Below are positions 56,167-64,000 of a stretch of DNA of 64,000 nt, piece after piece. The position numbers and the translations under genes were made by a program. The stretch is from an uncultured Pseudoruegeria sp. (GTDB taxonomy: Bacteria > Pseudomonadota > Alphaproteobacteria > Rhodobacterales > Rhodobacteraceae): the NCBI GenBank assembly GCA_947498155.1, contig CANMJD010000001.1, positions 310,001 to 374,000 of the forward strand. Direction: 5' to 3'. Within the stretch, counting starts at the first letter, position 1, and each line of letters begins with the position of its first letter. The notes under the pieces were generated by a model. It saw only the letters and a program-made list of their open reading frames with translations, did no database searches and was not told where the DNA came from.

Positions 56167-57453
56167 TTAAAAAGCTATTCGCGCGCGAAGTCCGACCATG
56201 GCGATCGTATCCTTGTTTGGATTAAATGCAGGATTATGAATAATCTGGATGCTTGGTGTGAGCTCGAAGCCCTGCGTTAACTGCCATTTTTGAAAAGCTT
56301 CAACCGTGATTTGGTCGTCTAGCCCAGCTCCAAAGGTATCTTCGTTAGGACGGCTCCAGTTGACACCCAAACCTAGGATGCTTCGACTTGGATCCTGCGT
56401 GTAGCCAAATCCAGCGCTCAAAGCAGCTTCATAGAGGCTCCCGCCCCCATCCGACCAGCCCCCGCGCAGAAATGGGAACCAGCTATCGTTCACGATTTTG
56501 CTCAGACTGAAGGCAACACCATGCCCCTTAGGAGTTCCGGCTTTTTCGCGTTCATCAATCTGCCAAAACGTCAAATGTGCATTATTTACGAAACGAGCGC
56601 TTTGCTCCGTTGTCCAGCCGATTTCAACAGACTTAAACGTCTCACCTTCGCCGAAAAGCGTATCCCATCCAGCAAGTGGATCCGCAGCGTCAGCGTTGGC
56701 GTCCGCAATGCCCGCGGCCACGTAGACGTTGTCGTTCAAAAAGTAACCCGCTGCCACACCAAGGGAACCATCCGGCAATCCACCAATCGTGCCGGAGCCG
56801 GTCTGAAATGCGAGATTGGAGAAACCGCTCCAAGGACTCGCTAGAGCATAGACATCAACATAATCGGTTACATCCAGCCAGCCGACGTAGGCAACGCCCC
56901 GACCCTCGGCAAAATTTTGTTCCCAGTAGAGATGCGTGGTGCGCCATCCCTGATCACTGAATACAGAACTGACGAGACCTGCATAGCCCAACTCCAAACC
57001 GAAGTCGGTGAGGGCTACATCTCCGTATTTGTGCCGGTGTTCGAATTTGAACACAAGGCTGCCGCTGTTCTCGGTCCCACGGCCTGTCAGCTCCCAAGAA
57101 CCAAAAAAACGAAATGCGCCGCCGCCAGCCGAATCTTCACCAAGGCTACTAGACGCAGTAAATCCTAAGGCATTGTAGTCAAAGCCGATATCTAGGCCGG
57201 TTCTTTCCTTTAGGTCAGCCTTTTTGTCTGACCACGTTTCAAGAAGATCGGTATCCAAAACATCATTCTTGTCCTGACTCCCGGACGCCAGCAGGGACGG
57301 TGTAGAATCCGGTCCGGAAAGCGCTTCTTTGGCGGATTTTGCCTGGAGCGCCATTGGAAAGGAGGACATGAGGACCGTAGCACACAATCCAAATGTTGCT
57401 TGGTTCACTAAAGAGAAGGCTTTCATGTGCTTTTGTTTGTGTGGGGTAATCAT
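56167..57453 (-). CDS. OprB-like carbohydrate-type outer-membrane porin
   Basis: Porin of 428 residues. The start at 57453 is chosen because its ATGA overlaps the stop of the upstream amidohydrolase, with AAGGAC seven bases before; an in-frame ATG nine codons later is the alternative. A signal peptide ends near ALQAKSA. The pattern matches OprB: LKERTGLDIGFDYNALG at the mature N-terminus, WELTGRGTENSGSLVFKFEHRHKYGD, LHYWEQ-like THLYWEQNFAEGRG, LTPSIQIIHNPAFNPNKD and terminal LRARIAF. It should admit the island's substrate, a small polar molecule, though the ligand is not certain. Confidence 0.82.
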   Translation of the reverse strand: MITPHKQKHMKAFSLVNQATFGLCATVLMSSFPMALQAKSAKEALSGPDSTPSLLASGSQDKNDVLDTDLLETWSDKKADLKERTGLDIGFDYNALGFTASSSLGEDSAGGGAFRFFGSWELTGRGTENSGSLVFKFEHRHKYGDVALTDFGLELGYAGLVSSVFSDQGWRTTHLYWEQNFAEGRGVAYVGWLDVTDYVDVYALASPWSGFSNLAFQTGSGTIGGLPDGSLGVAAGYFLNDNVYVAAGIADANADAADPLAGWDTLFGEGETFKSVEIGWTTEQSARFVNNAHLTFWQIDEREKAGTPKGHGVAFSLSKIVNDSWFPFLRGGWSDGGGSLYEAALSAGFGYTQDPSRSILGLGVNWSRPNEDTFGAGLDDQITVEAFQKWQLTQGFELTPSIQIIHNPAFNPNKDTIAMVGLRARIAF

Positions 57454-58799
57454 AAAGTGTCCTTAAAAACTTTTCCGCCCTTCATAATGAGCCCAAGCCC
57501 AGTTTCAGGTTCCGCCATAAGTGAGATGTCTTCCAATGGATTTCCGTTAACCAAGAGGAGGTCTCCGTATGCGCCCTCCCTGATCCTGCCTAACGGACCA
57601 TCAAGATAAGGGTGGCGTCGGCCAGACCGTTCAAACAGCTCCGCATTCAAGGAAGTCGCTTGACGAAGAATGTCGACAGGCTCGTAATACGCAGTACGTG
57701 CCACAAATTCCTGACTCTGGAACGGGCCCAAGTCGATCGTGCCCAAAATATCAGTCCCGAAGGCCATTTTCAGTCCAAGCGCCTTAGAGCGTTCGTATCC
57801 GTTGGTCGCTCCTGCCTGTGCCTCAAGGTATTTTGGAACGGAGCTCCCAGTCATCCCGGCCTGTTCAGGCCCCACGCTGAAAGACAAAAACTGGGTAGAA
57901 AAGAAGATGTCGGCGTCTTTCATCATTTGCATCGTTTCTTCGGACGCAAAGAGGCCATGTTCGATTGATCGTACGCCAGCTTTGATAGCTGTTTGTATCG
58001 CCACATCGGTATAGGCGTGGATCGTCGCATAGGTGCCCCAATTTTTGGCGGCCTGAACGATCGCGGAGAGCTCTTCCTGAGTGTATTCTGTGACGTCTAG
58101 AGGGTCATGTGCACCAGTAATCGAGCCAGAGCCCATGATCTTTATCTGGGTCGCGCCATATCTAAGTATTTCCCGGGCCGCTTTCTGCACCTCGGGCACA
58201 CCGTCGGCAATAATCGTCCAACCCCGCAAATATGCGGGGTCTATCTGGTTGGTGAAATGCGGCGAAAGATAATTCATCCTTGGGTCGAAGTCACCATGGC
58301 CAGATGTCTGAGAAATGAAGAACCCTGACGGAAGTATTCGGGGACCAGGGACGACGCCGCTGTCAATTGCCTGTTTCAGCCCGAAGGACGGACCGCCCAT
58401 GTCGCGTACAGTTGTGAAACCGCGCATCAACATGCGCTCTGCACTTTGAGCTGCCATGGCCCCCGTGTATTCTTGGGGGGACTTATAAATCAGATTTTCA
58501 ATGGTATCGTTCCACATGATGTGGACATGTGCGTCACTCATTCCGGGCGTCAGAGTTCGCCCGTCGGCATCGACCACAGTGGCATCAGCGTCTGACAATG
58601 CCTCGCCTACCTCGGCGATCATCCCATCGCGCACCAAAACGTCGAGCCCGGTCATCAACTCTTCTGATGTTCCGTCAAAGATTTTTGCACCGCGGATAAG
58701 CGTAGCTTTGGCCGAAGAGACCTGCGCGCGTCCGGTGTTTGGAAAAACAGTCGCTGCGGCACTCCCCGCAACAAAGGCTCTTCGATTAAGCTTCAACAT
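57450..58799 (-). CDS. Exported imidazolonepropionase-like amidohydrolase
   Basis: Amidohydrolase of 449 residues, from a different branch than the three D-aminoacylase-like genes. The start is ATG MLKLNRRAFVAGSAAATVFPN, a Tat-like leader, with GGAG seven bases upstream. The metal site has HVH in GMSDAHVHIMWND, then lysine in TQIKIMGSGS (probable carbamylated Lys), histidines in YATIHAYTD and RSIEHGLFA, and aspartate in AFGTDILG. It resembles the Xaa-Pro dipeptidase/imidazolonepropionase-like group that cleaves peptides or N-acyl amino acids. It is first in the minus-strand operon and coupled to the porin. Confidence 0.88.
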   Translation of the reverse strand: MLKLNRRAFVAGSAAATVFPNTGRAQVSSAKATLIRGAKIFDGTSEELMTGLDVLVRDGMIAEVGEALSDADATVVDADGRTLTPGMSDAHVHIMWNDTIENLIYKSPQEYTGAMAAQSAERMLMRGFTTVRDMGGPSFGLKQAIDSGVVPGPRILPSGFFISQTSGHGDFDPRMNYLSPHFTNQIDPAYLRGWTIIADGVPEVQKAAREILRYGATQIKIMGSGSITGAHDPLDVTEYTQEELSAIVQAAKNWGTYATIHAYTDVAIQTAIKAGVRSIEHGLFASEETMQMMKDADIFFSTQFLSFSVGPEQAGMTGSSVPKYLEAQAGATNGYERSKALGLKMAFGTDILGTIDLGPFQSQEFVARTAYYEPVDILRQATSLNAELFERSGRRHPYLDGPLGRIREGAYGDLLLVNGNPLEDISLMAEPETGLGLIMKGGKVFKDTL

Positions 58800-59394
58800 C
58801 AACTGTCTCCGGAAAAAAAATCAACAATCAGGAAACGGTAACCGGCAACCACGTATTAAGCGCCATATTTCAAGGCCCAAATCTTTCACCTCGCCAACCA
58901 ATATGAAAACTTCATGTGGCGAACCTCTAAGTCACACAAGTGCAATCCGCAGTGTCCGAGGGACCCGAGGACCATCCTTTGCGTCAAGTTCGTGCCCCGA
59001 CAAGGCGCTGCAGTGCAGATTCCGGAAGTGGAACCAATATCGAAACCTAAGTTGAAGTTCAGAATGAACCGCATTTAGAATCAGTGACCAAACGAAATTC
59101 CGTTTTGTCACTAAGCCAAATTTTGAGCATGAGCGCTTGAAGCGACCATTCCGCAGGGAATTTGTATTTGCGCAATCTACGACACCAGCAGCTGCTCAAA
59201 TCCGGAGACCGAAGAAGGGGATCATCTCCTTATCAGTCCCCCCCTCGAGATCTTCACACGATTTTTTGTTGTGACAGATATCAAGGCATGCTCAACTATC
59301 AGCAAACATAATATTGTTCGCCGTGTGCGTATCTATCTTGCGCAGGTTTTTCGGCTTGTTTTTGATTGAGGTAGCGATTGGTTTTTGATCTTCT
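58800..59394. other. Divergent promoter region between catabolic operon and AraC gene
   Basis: About 590 bases without a supported gene. It separates the minus-strand amidohydrolase operon and the plus-strand AraC gene, so it should contain both promoters and AraC binding sites; I could not pick out a repeat that qualifies. Confidence 0.5.
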
Positions 59395-60417
59395 GTGAAA
59401 AGTGATTTCGATACACTATCGGGTTTGCTTGCCCCTTCGGACCTCGGGAGGACATTGGGCCTGCGCCCAATAACAACTATGCGCGAGCAAAACATCGGGC
59501 TGCCGATTGTCGAAGGCGGTATCGTTTTTTTGGGTAAACGCCCCCCAGCGATGCGCGCCTTCAAGATGGCTGGTCGGCATTGCGTGATCACGCGCATGCA
59601 TGTGCCACAAGCTTATACAGCTTACAATGTTCCGGATCCAAATTGGATCACCCTGCATATCCCTCTTACTTGGAGCGGGGACTATGTTTTTGATGGATGC
59701 CAGGTCCGCGAGGGCGACGCCTTTCTTGCAGACTGTTTAAACGGCTATTCGACAGCGGGCGAGAACCGAGATGCCATCACTTTGGGCGCAACACGCGAAG
59801 CAATTGAATCTGCGATGCGCTCCATGAATGGCGGGTGTGATAGTGCTTTCGAATTTTGCGCATCGATTATTCAGCCAAGCCCCGTCCTGTTACAAGCCGT
59901 TGCGGGGCAGATCCACGCCGCCATAGAGGTGGAGCGTTCACTAGGCACTCGCCGAGAACTACATTTTATGCCTGAAGTTGTTGAGCGCGACTTCATAGAT
60001 ATTTTAGCTATGGAATTCCGTTCGGCCGAAAGTACGAACGTAGTAACAAGTGGACTGAGCCGTCGAGCCGTCGATGTAGTTGCCGAGGCACGGCAGCTTA
60101 CACTCTCGCACTCTAGTTCCGTACCTAGTCTTTCGGAAATCTGCGCGATAACGGGTGTAGGTCAAACCCGTCTTTTTGAGTGCTTTCAAGAGGTGCACGG
60201 CTTGTCCCCATACAAGTGCCTTATGGCGTTCAGGTTGAGTGCCGCGCACGAAAGATTAACCGACAAAGACAATCCGCCGCACTCGGTGAAGCAAGTCGCA
60301 CTGGACTCGGGCTTCGTTAAACCAGGACGTTTTGCAGAGAGTTTTCTCAGGCAATTCGGTGAACTCCCATCTGAGATTCTTAAACAAACCCAACACGAGG
60401 CGTTGATGAACAAATGA
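59395..60417 (+). CDS. AraC-family transcriptional regulator
   Basis: Regulator of 340 residues from a GTG start with no strong ribosome site. The N-terminal 230 residues form a sensor domain of the type found in catabolic AraC proteins (WITLHIPLTWSGDYVFDGCQV). The C-terminal double helix-turn-helix is clear: SLSEICAITGVGQTRLFECFQEVHGLSPYKCLMAFRLSAAHERL and VKQVALDSGFVKPGRFAESFLRQFGELPSE. It overlaps the next gene by four bases and is divergent from the amidohydrolase/porin operon, so it is the likely activator of the island's pathway. Confidence 0.92.
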   Translation: MKSDFDTLSGLLAPSDLGRTLGLRPITTMREQNIGLPIVEGGIVFLGKRPPAMRAFKMAGRHCVITRMHVPQAYTAYNVPDPNWITLHIPLTWSGDYVFDGCQVREGDAFLADCLNGYSTAGENRDAITLGATREAIESAMRSMNGGCDSAFEFCASIIQPSPVLLQAVAGQIHAAIEVERSLGTRRELHFMPEVVERDFIDILAMEFRSAESTNVVTSGLSRRAVDVVAEARQLTLSHSSSVPSLSEICAITGVGQTRLFECFQEVHGLSPYKCLMAFRLSAAHERLTDKDNPPHSVKQVALDSGFVKPGRFAESFLRQFGELPSEILKQTQHEALMNK

Positions 60418-61313
60418 CAAACGAGGCAACAGTTATTTGCGAGGGCTTAGTTTGGCCTGAAAGCCCGCGCTGGCATGCTGGAGAGCTCTGGATAACGGAG
60501 GCCTTTGCAGAAAAATCTGGAGTCAGCTCTGTCTCTATAGATGGTACGCAAACACTACATATCCCGGTCTCCGGTGGCCCCGCTGGAATGGATTTTCTGT
60601 CCGATGGTACGGCGGTGTTAGCTGCTGCGTTCGATCGAAAAGTCCTCAAGCGCCACCCTGATGACGAAGCGTTTTCAACCTTTCTTGATCTTGACGGCAT
60701 TGCGGCTTACCCCAATGAATTGATTGTTGGGCCAGGCGACCGGATTTTCATCGCGGATAGCGGCTTTCAGGTCGGCGTCGATCCTTACCAGTCAGGGCGA
60801 CTTATTGTTGTGGAAACCGACGGAACCACAAGTGTTCTCTGCGACGAACTGCCCTTTCCAAACGGCCTTGCAATCACACCCGACGGTCAAACCCTGACCT
60901 TTGCAGAGTCATTTGCAGGCCGCCTGTCACAATTGAAGTTTGGCTCAGAGAACAATCTTCTGGAGCACTATGTACACGTTGCCTTTGATACCCTGGGCGT
61001 GATTGAAGACTTTGAAGCAACCTTCACACGCAAGTCCGCTCCAGATGGAATATGTCTAGACGAAATCGGTAACATATGGGTCGCTAACCCGCTTGAGGCC
61101 AAAGTCCGATGTTTTTCTCCCACTGGAGAGCAGGTTGATGAGGTTGTAATCTCTCAAGGTGGAATTGCATGTATGCTCGGTGGCCAAAATGGCAGAACCC
61201 TCTTTGTTTGTACCGGTGATCCATTAGCGATGGCGCAACAAAACGGCCGAATAGAGATAGCAGAAGTCGATGTTCGCGGCGCGGGCTATCCGCGATCTGT
61301 CATGCCCCAATAA
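60414..61313 (+). CDS. SMP-30/gluconolactonase/LRE family protein
   Basis: Beta-propeller hydrolase of 299 residues that overlaps the AraC stop (ATGA). Family features are CEGLVWPESPRWHAGELWITE with the metal-binding glutamate, the LPFPNGLAITPDGQTLTFAES segment with metal-site asparagine, and APDGICLDEIGNIWVANP with the catalytic aspartate. No signal peptide, so cytoplasmic. Members hydrolyse lactones or related cyclic esters; here it may process a product of the amidohydrolases (inference from position). Confidence 0.9.
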   Translation: MTNEATVICEGLVWPESPRWHAGELWITEAFAEKSGVSSVSIDGTQTLHIPVSGGPAGMDFLSDGTAVLAAAFDRKVLKRHPDDEAFSTFLDLDGIAAYPNELIVGPGDRIFIADSGFQVGVDPYQSGRLIVVETDGTTSVLCDELPFPNGLAITPDGQTLTFAESFAGRLSQLKFGSENNLLEHYVHVAFDTLGVIEDFEATFTRKSAPDGICLDEIGNIWVANPLEAKVRCFSPTGEQVDEVVISQGGIACMLGGQNGRTLFVCTGDPLAMAQQNGRIEIAEVDVRGAGYPRSVMPQ

Positions 61314-61407
61314 CGTGTTAAGTCCTTGGTCTGGACCAGACTGCATGATCCAACGAGATATATTCCCTAAAAGTAGCTCGCACGTGACCTGCTCCCCTTT
61401 GAGTCCG

Positions 61408-61902
61408 CTAATTTAGGTTAGCTCTGTTCAGGTTTTGGTCTTCCTTTGACCTGTTAGCATATTCTGCTGGCGTCAGGCCAGCGAGGCTTGTGTGCGGGCG
61501 GTGATTGTCGAAGTCGTTGCGCCACGCTGTGATCAGACTGTGTGCATGCCGTAGACTGTTGAAGATGTGTTCGTTCATTGGTGTTCTGGTGCCCACTGCA
61601 CGCTTGCGCCCGCTACGCTTACGAACCGTTAACCCTTCTTCGCGGTAGATCCGGTAAAGCTTCTTCCAGTTCACACGCCAGCCCTCCCGCTTGAGCAAGA
61701 TGTGCAGTCGACGATACCCAAACCGCCGCCTCTCGGACGACAGCTCCGTCAACCGATCCCGCAAATCAGTGTCCGCTGGCCGCTTTGATGTCCGCCGATA
61801 GACACGTGGATCAATCCCGGCCAAAGCGCAGGCCCGCTTCTGACTATATCGTTTCTCTTTCATGGCCCAGGTCGCAGCGTTGCGTCGCGATCCGGGCCTC
61901 AA
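61408..61902 (-). pseudogene. IS3-type transposase OrfB with DDE core deleted
   Basis: The 164-residue frame keeps both ends of an IS3-family OrfB. The N-terminal helical part is visible (YSQKRACALAGIDPRVYRRTSKR, RRFGYRRLHILLKREGWRVNWKKLYRIYREEGL). So is the C-terminal NEHIFNSLRHAHSLITAWRNDFDNHRPHTSLAGLTPAEYANRS, quoted here as the recognised tail. The stretch between KRAVGTRTPM and NEHIFN, which should hold all three DDE acidic residues (roughly 110 residues), is missing in frame. The protein cannot catalyse transposition. In intact elements it is made as a frameshift fusion with OrfA, which overlaps it by four bases. Confidence 0.88.
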
Positions 61903-62165
61903 AAGTTTTTTCCCCGCATTTCCTTCAGCGTCGACACATCCATCATCTGCTCAGCAAGCAACTTCTTCAGCCTGGCATTCTCGGCTTCAAGCGCCTTCAG
62001 CTCTCTTGCGTCAGACACTTCCATCCCGCCATACTTGGACCGCCATTTGTAAAACGTCGCATCGCTGACACCGTGCTTGCGGCATAGCTCCGCAGCTGTC
62101 GCGCCCGTCTGATGTTCCTTCAGTATCCCGATAATCTGCTCTTCGCTGAAACGGCTTCTCTTCAT
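61899..62165 (-). CDS. IS3-type transposase OrfA
   Basis: Helix-turn-helix DNA-binding protein of 88 residues: MKRSRFSEEQIIGILKEHQTGATAAELCRKHGVSDATFYKWRSKYGGM, followed by a leucine-zipper-like coil (LKALEAENARLKKLLAEQMM). It appears intact and could bind the element ends. Without a catalytic OrfB from elsewhere, it would only repress or compete. Confidence 0.92.
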   Translation of the reverse strand: MKRSRFSEEQIIGILKEHQTGATAAELCRKHGVSDATFYKWRSKYGGMEVSDARELKALEAENARLKKLLAEQMMDVSTLKEMRGKNF

Positions 62166-62230
62166 CGTCTATCTCCTAAGTTGGAGAACAGGCTAACAAT
62201 AAACGCCGGACATTTCAGGGGAGCAGGACA

Positions 62231-62625
62231 CGCGTCACACAGAAGATGGCCAAACTAATCGACGCGACTCCTAGCGATCAGAAAACTTTTTTGTCGAACA
62301 ACGTGGCAAGTCTTACAAACACGAAAACTATCTTGGCGATGCAATTTCATCAGAGCGAGACCAGATTCTAAGAGCATTTGAAGCTAGGAATCTCCATGCC
62401 CCATTTCGTAAAGACCTGCGCCTATATGATGCACGCGGCACAGCCGCCACCAGGTTGCTAAAAGCCAACGCCAAAATCTCAGAAATCGCCACAGCTATGG
62501 GCTGGTCCATCAAGCAGGCCACGACAATAATTGAAAGCTACGCGGCTTTGCATCCTGACATGGTCGATTCCCTAGGCGAGAAAATACGTCTATTTGAAAA
62601 GGGTAAAACCGGAACGAAACTGTAA
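62231..62625 (+). pseudogene. Tyrosine recombinase (integrase) C-terminal fragment
   Basis: Directly after the IS end, frame 1 reads VTQKMAKLIDATPSDQKTFL, then shifts to RGKSYKHENYLGDAISS and LRLYDARGTAATRLLKANAKISEIATAMGWSIKQATTIIESYAAL. These are the integrase box with RGT and the catalytic-tyrosine segment (ESYAALHP). A frameshift lies in the CAGAAAACTTTTTTGTCG run near 62280-62293. The N-terminal and core-binding domains are missing, lost at or before the IS. It reads toward the tRNA, the usual arrangement for a tRNA-integrated element. Confidence 0.85.
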
Positions 62626-62683
62626 ACCATTGTGTAAACCGGCCCAATTTCGGAACCAACAGCATCCGCTAAGTTGTTGATTT

Positions 62684-62736
62684 AAATGGTCGGGACGGCA
62701 AGATTCGAACTTGCGACCTACGGTACCCAAAACCGT
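62684..62736 (-). repeat. Island attachment site within intact tRNA-Pro
   Basis: Intact partner of the 53-base repeat at 46608-46660. It covers the anticodon loop to the 3' CCA and a few bases beyond, so integration restored a complete tRNA at this end. Confidence 0.93.
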
Positions 62737-62763
62737 CGCGCTACCAGGCTGCGCTACGCCCCG
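62687..62763 (-). tRNA. tRNA-Pro (UGG)
   Basis: A 77-nt cloverleaf on the minus strand: acceptor CGGGGCG / CGTCCCG, D arm GCGC...GCGC, anticodon loop TTTGGGT (UGG), T loop TTCGAAT and encoded CCA. It is the integration target of the island to its left. Confidence 0.97.
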
Positions 62764-62815
62764 ACTGAGGGGCTTCTACAAAGCCCGCTCGGGAATGAAA
62801 ACCCCAAAAAACACC

Positions 62816-63319
62816 TTAACAGGGCCACAGTGCATTTTTTTGATCAACAAGCGGATGCCGCAACTCTGATCCTTCTGAAATTCCGATTGCACGGGCCAGA
62901 CCACCATTGATTTCAAGCACCAATTGCACGCCTTCCCCACCCGAAATCGGCGTCAGATCACCCGGCACGGCATTTTCATGGATTCGCGAGACCCGGCCAT
63001 CCGGTGTCATAAAAATCATATCGAGGGGAATCAGAGTGTTTTTCATCCAGAAGGAAACAGATTGTGCCCGCGGATAAAAAAACAACATGCCCACACTGCG
63101 CGGCATCTCGGCGACATGCATCAGCCCCTGCGCCCGCTCGGCAGAATCATCGGCCACCTGAACCGTAAACTGCGCCTGTCCCCAATCCCCGCGCAATTGC
63201 ACAAGATCGGCGCGACACTCTGCAGCAAAACCCGCCACCGCATAAAACGCGCTAGCGGCACATGTTATAAACCCTAAACGGAAATGTTTCAGCTGTCCGA
63301 CCGCGCCGCGGCCTCCCAA
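62816..63319 (-). CDS. DUF192 domain-containing exported protein
   Basis: Protein of up to 167 residues with an apparent signal region ([23 protein letters not shown]). The DUF192 core follows: [49 protein letters not shown] and [26 protein letters not shown]. Function is unknown in bacteria. The start is uncertain: no ATG lies in frame, and the TTG at 63319 overlaps the cold-shock gene by 31 bases; a CTG close to the upstream stop is possible. Confidence 0.88.
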   Translation of the reverse strand: MGGRGAVGQLKHFRLGFITCAASAFYAVAGFAAECRADLVQLRGDWGQAQFTVQVADDSAERAQGLMHVAEMPRSVGMLFFYPRAQSVSFWMKNTLIPLDMIFMTPDGRVSRIHENAVPGDLTPISGGEGVQLVLEINGGLARAIGISEGSELRHPLVDQKNALWPC

Positions 63320-63828
63320 GAAGTGACCTGCGTGGCCATGCGCCCGCGTGCGCCATCGACAACCCTTAGGCCGATGGCCTCACCGGGTTGTAAATCGGCC
63401 AAGCCAGAATGGCGCAAAACTTCAACATGAACAAAGACATCGTCTTCTGTGCCAAAGATATTGGCAAAGCCGAACCCCTTGCCCTTATCAAACCACTTCA
63501 CCCGCGCCGGATGGAGCGGCGATGATTTCAATTCATCCAGATTGAACCCTGCCAGATCTTCCAACGCAGGTTCATCGCCATTGTCAGGTGGCGATATGGA
63601 TACAATTTCGACAGCCTGTGCGCCACGGTCAGTGAGTTGCACCATGACTGCGATGGCGGATGCATCCGCCACCGAACTCTGTCCGAAATTCCTTAATACA
63701 TTGGCATGCAGTAGAATATCGGGGCCGCCCTCATCAGAGACGACGAACCCAAATCCCTTACCGGGATCAAACCACTTTACATGACCTCGGACCAATTGCC
63801 CCAAGTTCTTTTGTTCTGTCATCCCCAT
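63289..63828 (-). CDS. Double cold-shock-domain protein
   Basis: Protein of 179 residues with two cold-shock domains joined by a linker of about 30 acidic residues. Domain 1 is GHVKWFDPGKGFGFVVSDEGGPDILLHANVL; domain 2 is ARVKWFDKGKGFGFANIFGTEDDVFVHVEVL. Both have the RNP1 motif KGFGF and an RNP2-like segment (DILLH, DVFVH). It binds single-stranded nucleic acid as an RNA chaperone. ATGs at 63828 and 63822 are both possible. Same-strand overlap with the DUF192 gene is typical of roseobacters. Confidence 0.93.
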   Translation of the reverse strand: MGMTEQKNLGQLVRGHVKWFDPGKGFGFVVSDEGGPDILLHANVLRNFGQSSVADASAIAVMVQLTDRGAQAVEIVSISPPDNGDEPALEDLAGFNLDELKSSPLHPARVKWFDKGKGFGFANIFGTEDDVFVHVEVLRHSGLADLQPGEAIGLRVVDGARGRMATQVTSWEAAARSDS

Positions 63829-64000
63829 ACGCCATTAGCGTTAAATTTCATTTCCTGCCCACGTTGATTACAACTTCTACCGGCATTTGTTTCAAGGGTT
63901 AATTTATTGACAGGGTCAATCAATCGCACTGCGTGGCATGAATTCAAGGATTCAGCCGTGAAATTTCCCATGTCGACTCCTCTGAATGACGGCGCCAGCG

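Larger units (their letters stand above)
61385..62230 (-). mobile_element. Defective IS3-family insertion sequence
   Basis: Terminal inverted repeats are TGACCTGCTCCCCT (61385-61398) and AGGGGAGCAGGACA (62217-62230), whose outer 14 bases match at 13 positions. The interior carries orfA and a shortened orfB. The total of 846 bases is well short of the roughly 1.2 kb expected of the group because the catalytic core is deleted. No target duplication is obvious. The right end abuts the integrase fragment. Confidence 0.85.
46608..62736. mobile_element. Genomic island integrated in tRNA-Pro(UGG)
   Basis: About 16.1 kb lies between two direct copies of the tRNA-Pro 3' half, with a tyrosine-recombinase fragment beside the intact tRNA. 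Cargo: DUF4345/TetR pair, four exported amidohydrolases, DUF3299 protein, OprB-like porin, a second outer-membrane barrel, a small exported protein, AraC regulator, SMP-30-like enzyme and a defective IS3-type element. The integrase is truncated and frameshifted and one attachment copy has mutated, so the island now appears fixed. Confidence 0.88.

Overview
The window looks like chromosomal DNA of a marine alphaproteobacterium of the Rhodobacteraceae (Roseobacter group). The indications are gene content and protein style: an F1 ATPase zeta-type inhibitor (DUF1476), class I lysyl-tRNA synthetase, adenosylcobalamin-dependent ribonucleotide reductase, a stand-alone corrinoid protein and homocysteine methyltransferase instead of full MetH, a gene-transfer-agent head-spike base protein, and an RNase E with a long acidic insert in its S1 domain. 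This assignment is inference from families; no database was searched.

Layout. 1-20.6 kb is mostly housekeeping: partial ccdA, a TusA-like protein, rne, the DctB/DctD two-component pair, purine genes purC-purS-purQ and purM-purN, the zeta subunit, a split cobalamin methionine-synthesis locus (methyltransferase, corrinoid protein, DUF1638), sufE, rnd, an orphan histidine kinase, a metallo-beta-lactamase-fold hydrolase, and tRNAs with anticodons CAU and GUU. 20.6-21.8 kb is a scar holding a decayed Eco57I/PglX-like adenine methyltransferase. 21.8-38 kb carries nrdJ with a putative NrdR box, a GTA-like head-spike pair, lysS, a TerB-like protein, dacB, nadD, a cobalt-type nitrile hydratase operon, ettA, an HNH nuclease, a TIGR02466 oxygenase-like protein and an L,D-transpeptidase. 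38.5-46.4 kb holds a three-gene transglutaminase / ATP-grasp + alpha-E / transglutaminase operon and a lone HlyD-type adaptor.

The main accessory region is a roughly 16 kb genomic island (46608-62736). It is bounded by a 53-bp direct repeat of the 3' half of tRNA-Pro(UGG): the intact tRNA is at 62687-62763 and a decayed copy at 46608. A frameshifted integrase C-terminus lies next to the tRNA, and an IS3-type element that has lost its catalytic core abuts it. The cargo is a DUF4345/TetR pair with two palindromic operator candidates, four exported amidohydrolases, a DUF3299 protein, an OprB-like porin, a second outer-membrane barrel protein, a small exported protein, and an AraC regulator coupled to an SMP-30/gluconolactonase-like enzyme.

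The island genes look like a self-contained system for taking up and hydrolysing an amide or acyl-amino-acid type compound in the periplasm. Two outer-membrane proteins would admit the substrate and several paralogous amidohydrolases would cleave it. The three D-aminoacylase-like paralogues lack the usual GNCG cysteine motif and have a glutamate-containing motif there, so the substrate cannot be read from the family name. This is the best candidate in the window for an undescribed system. The window closes with a DUF192 protein and a double cold-shock-domain protein.
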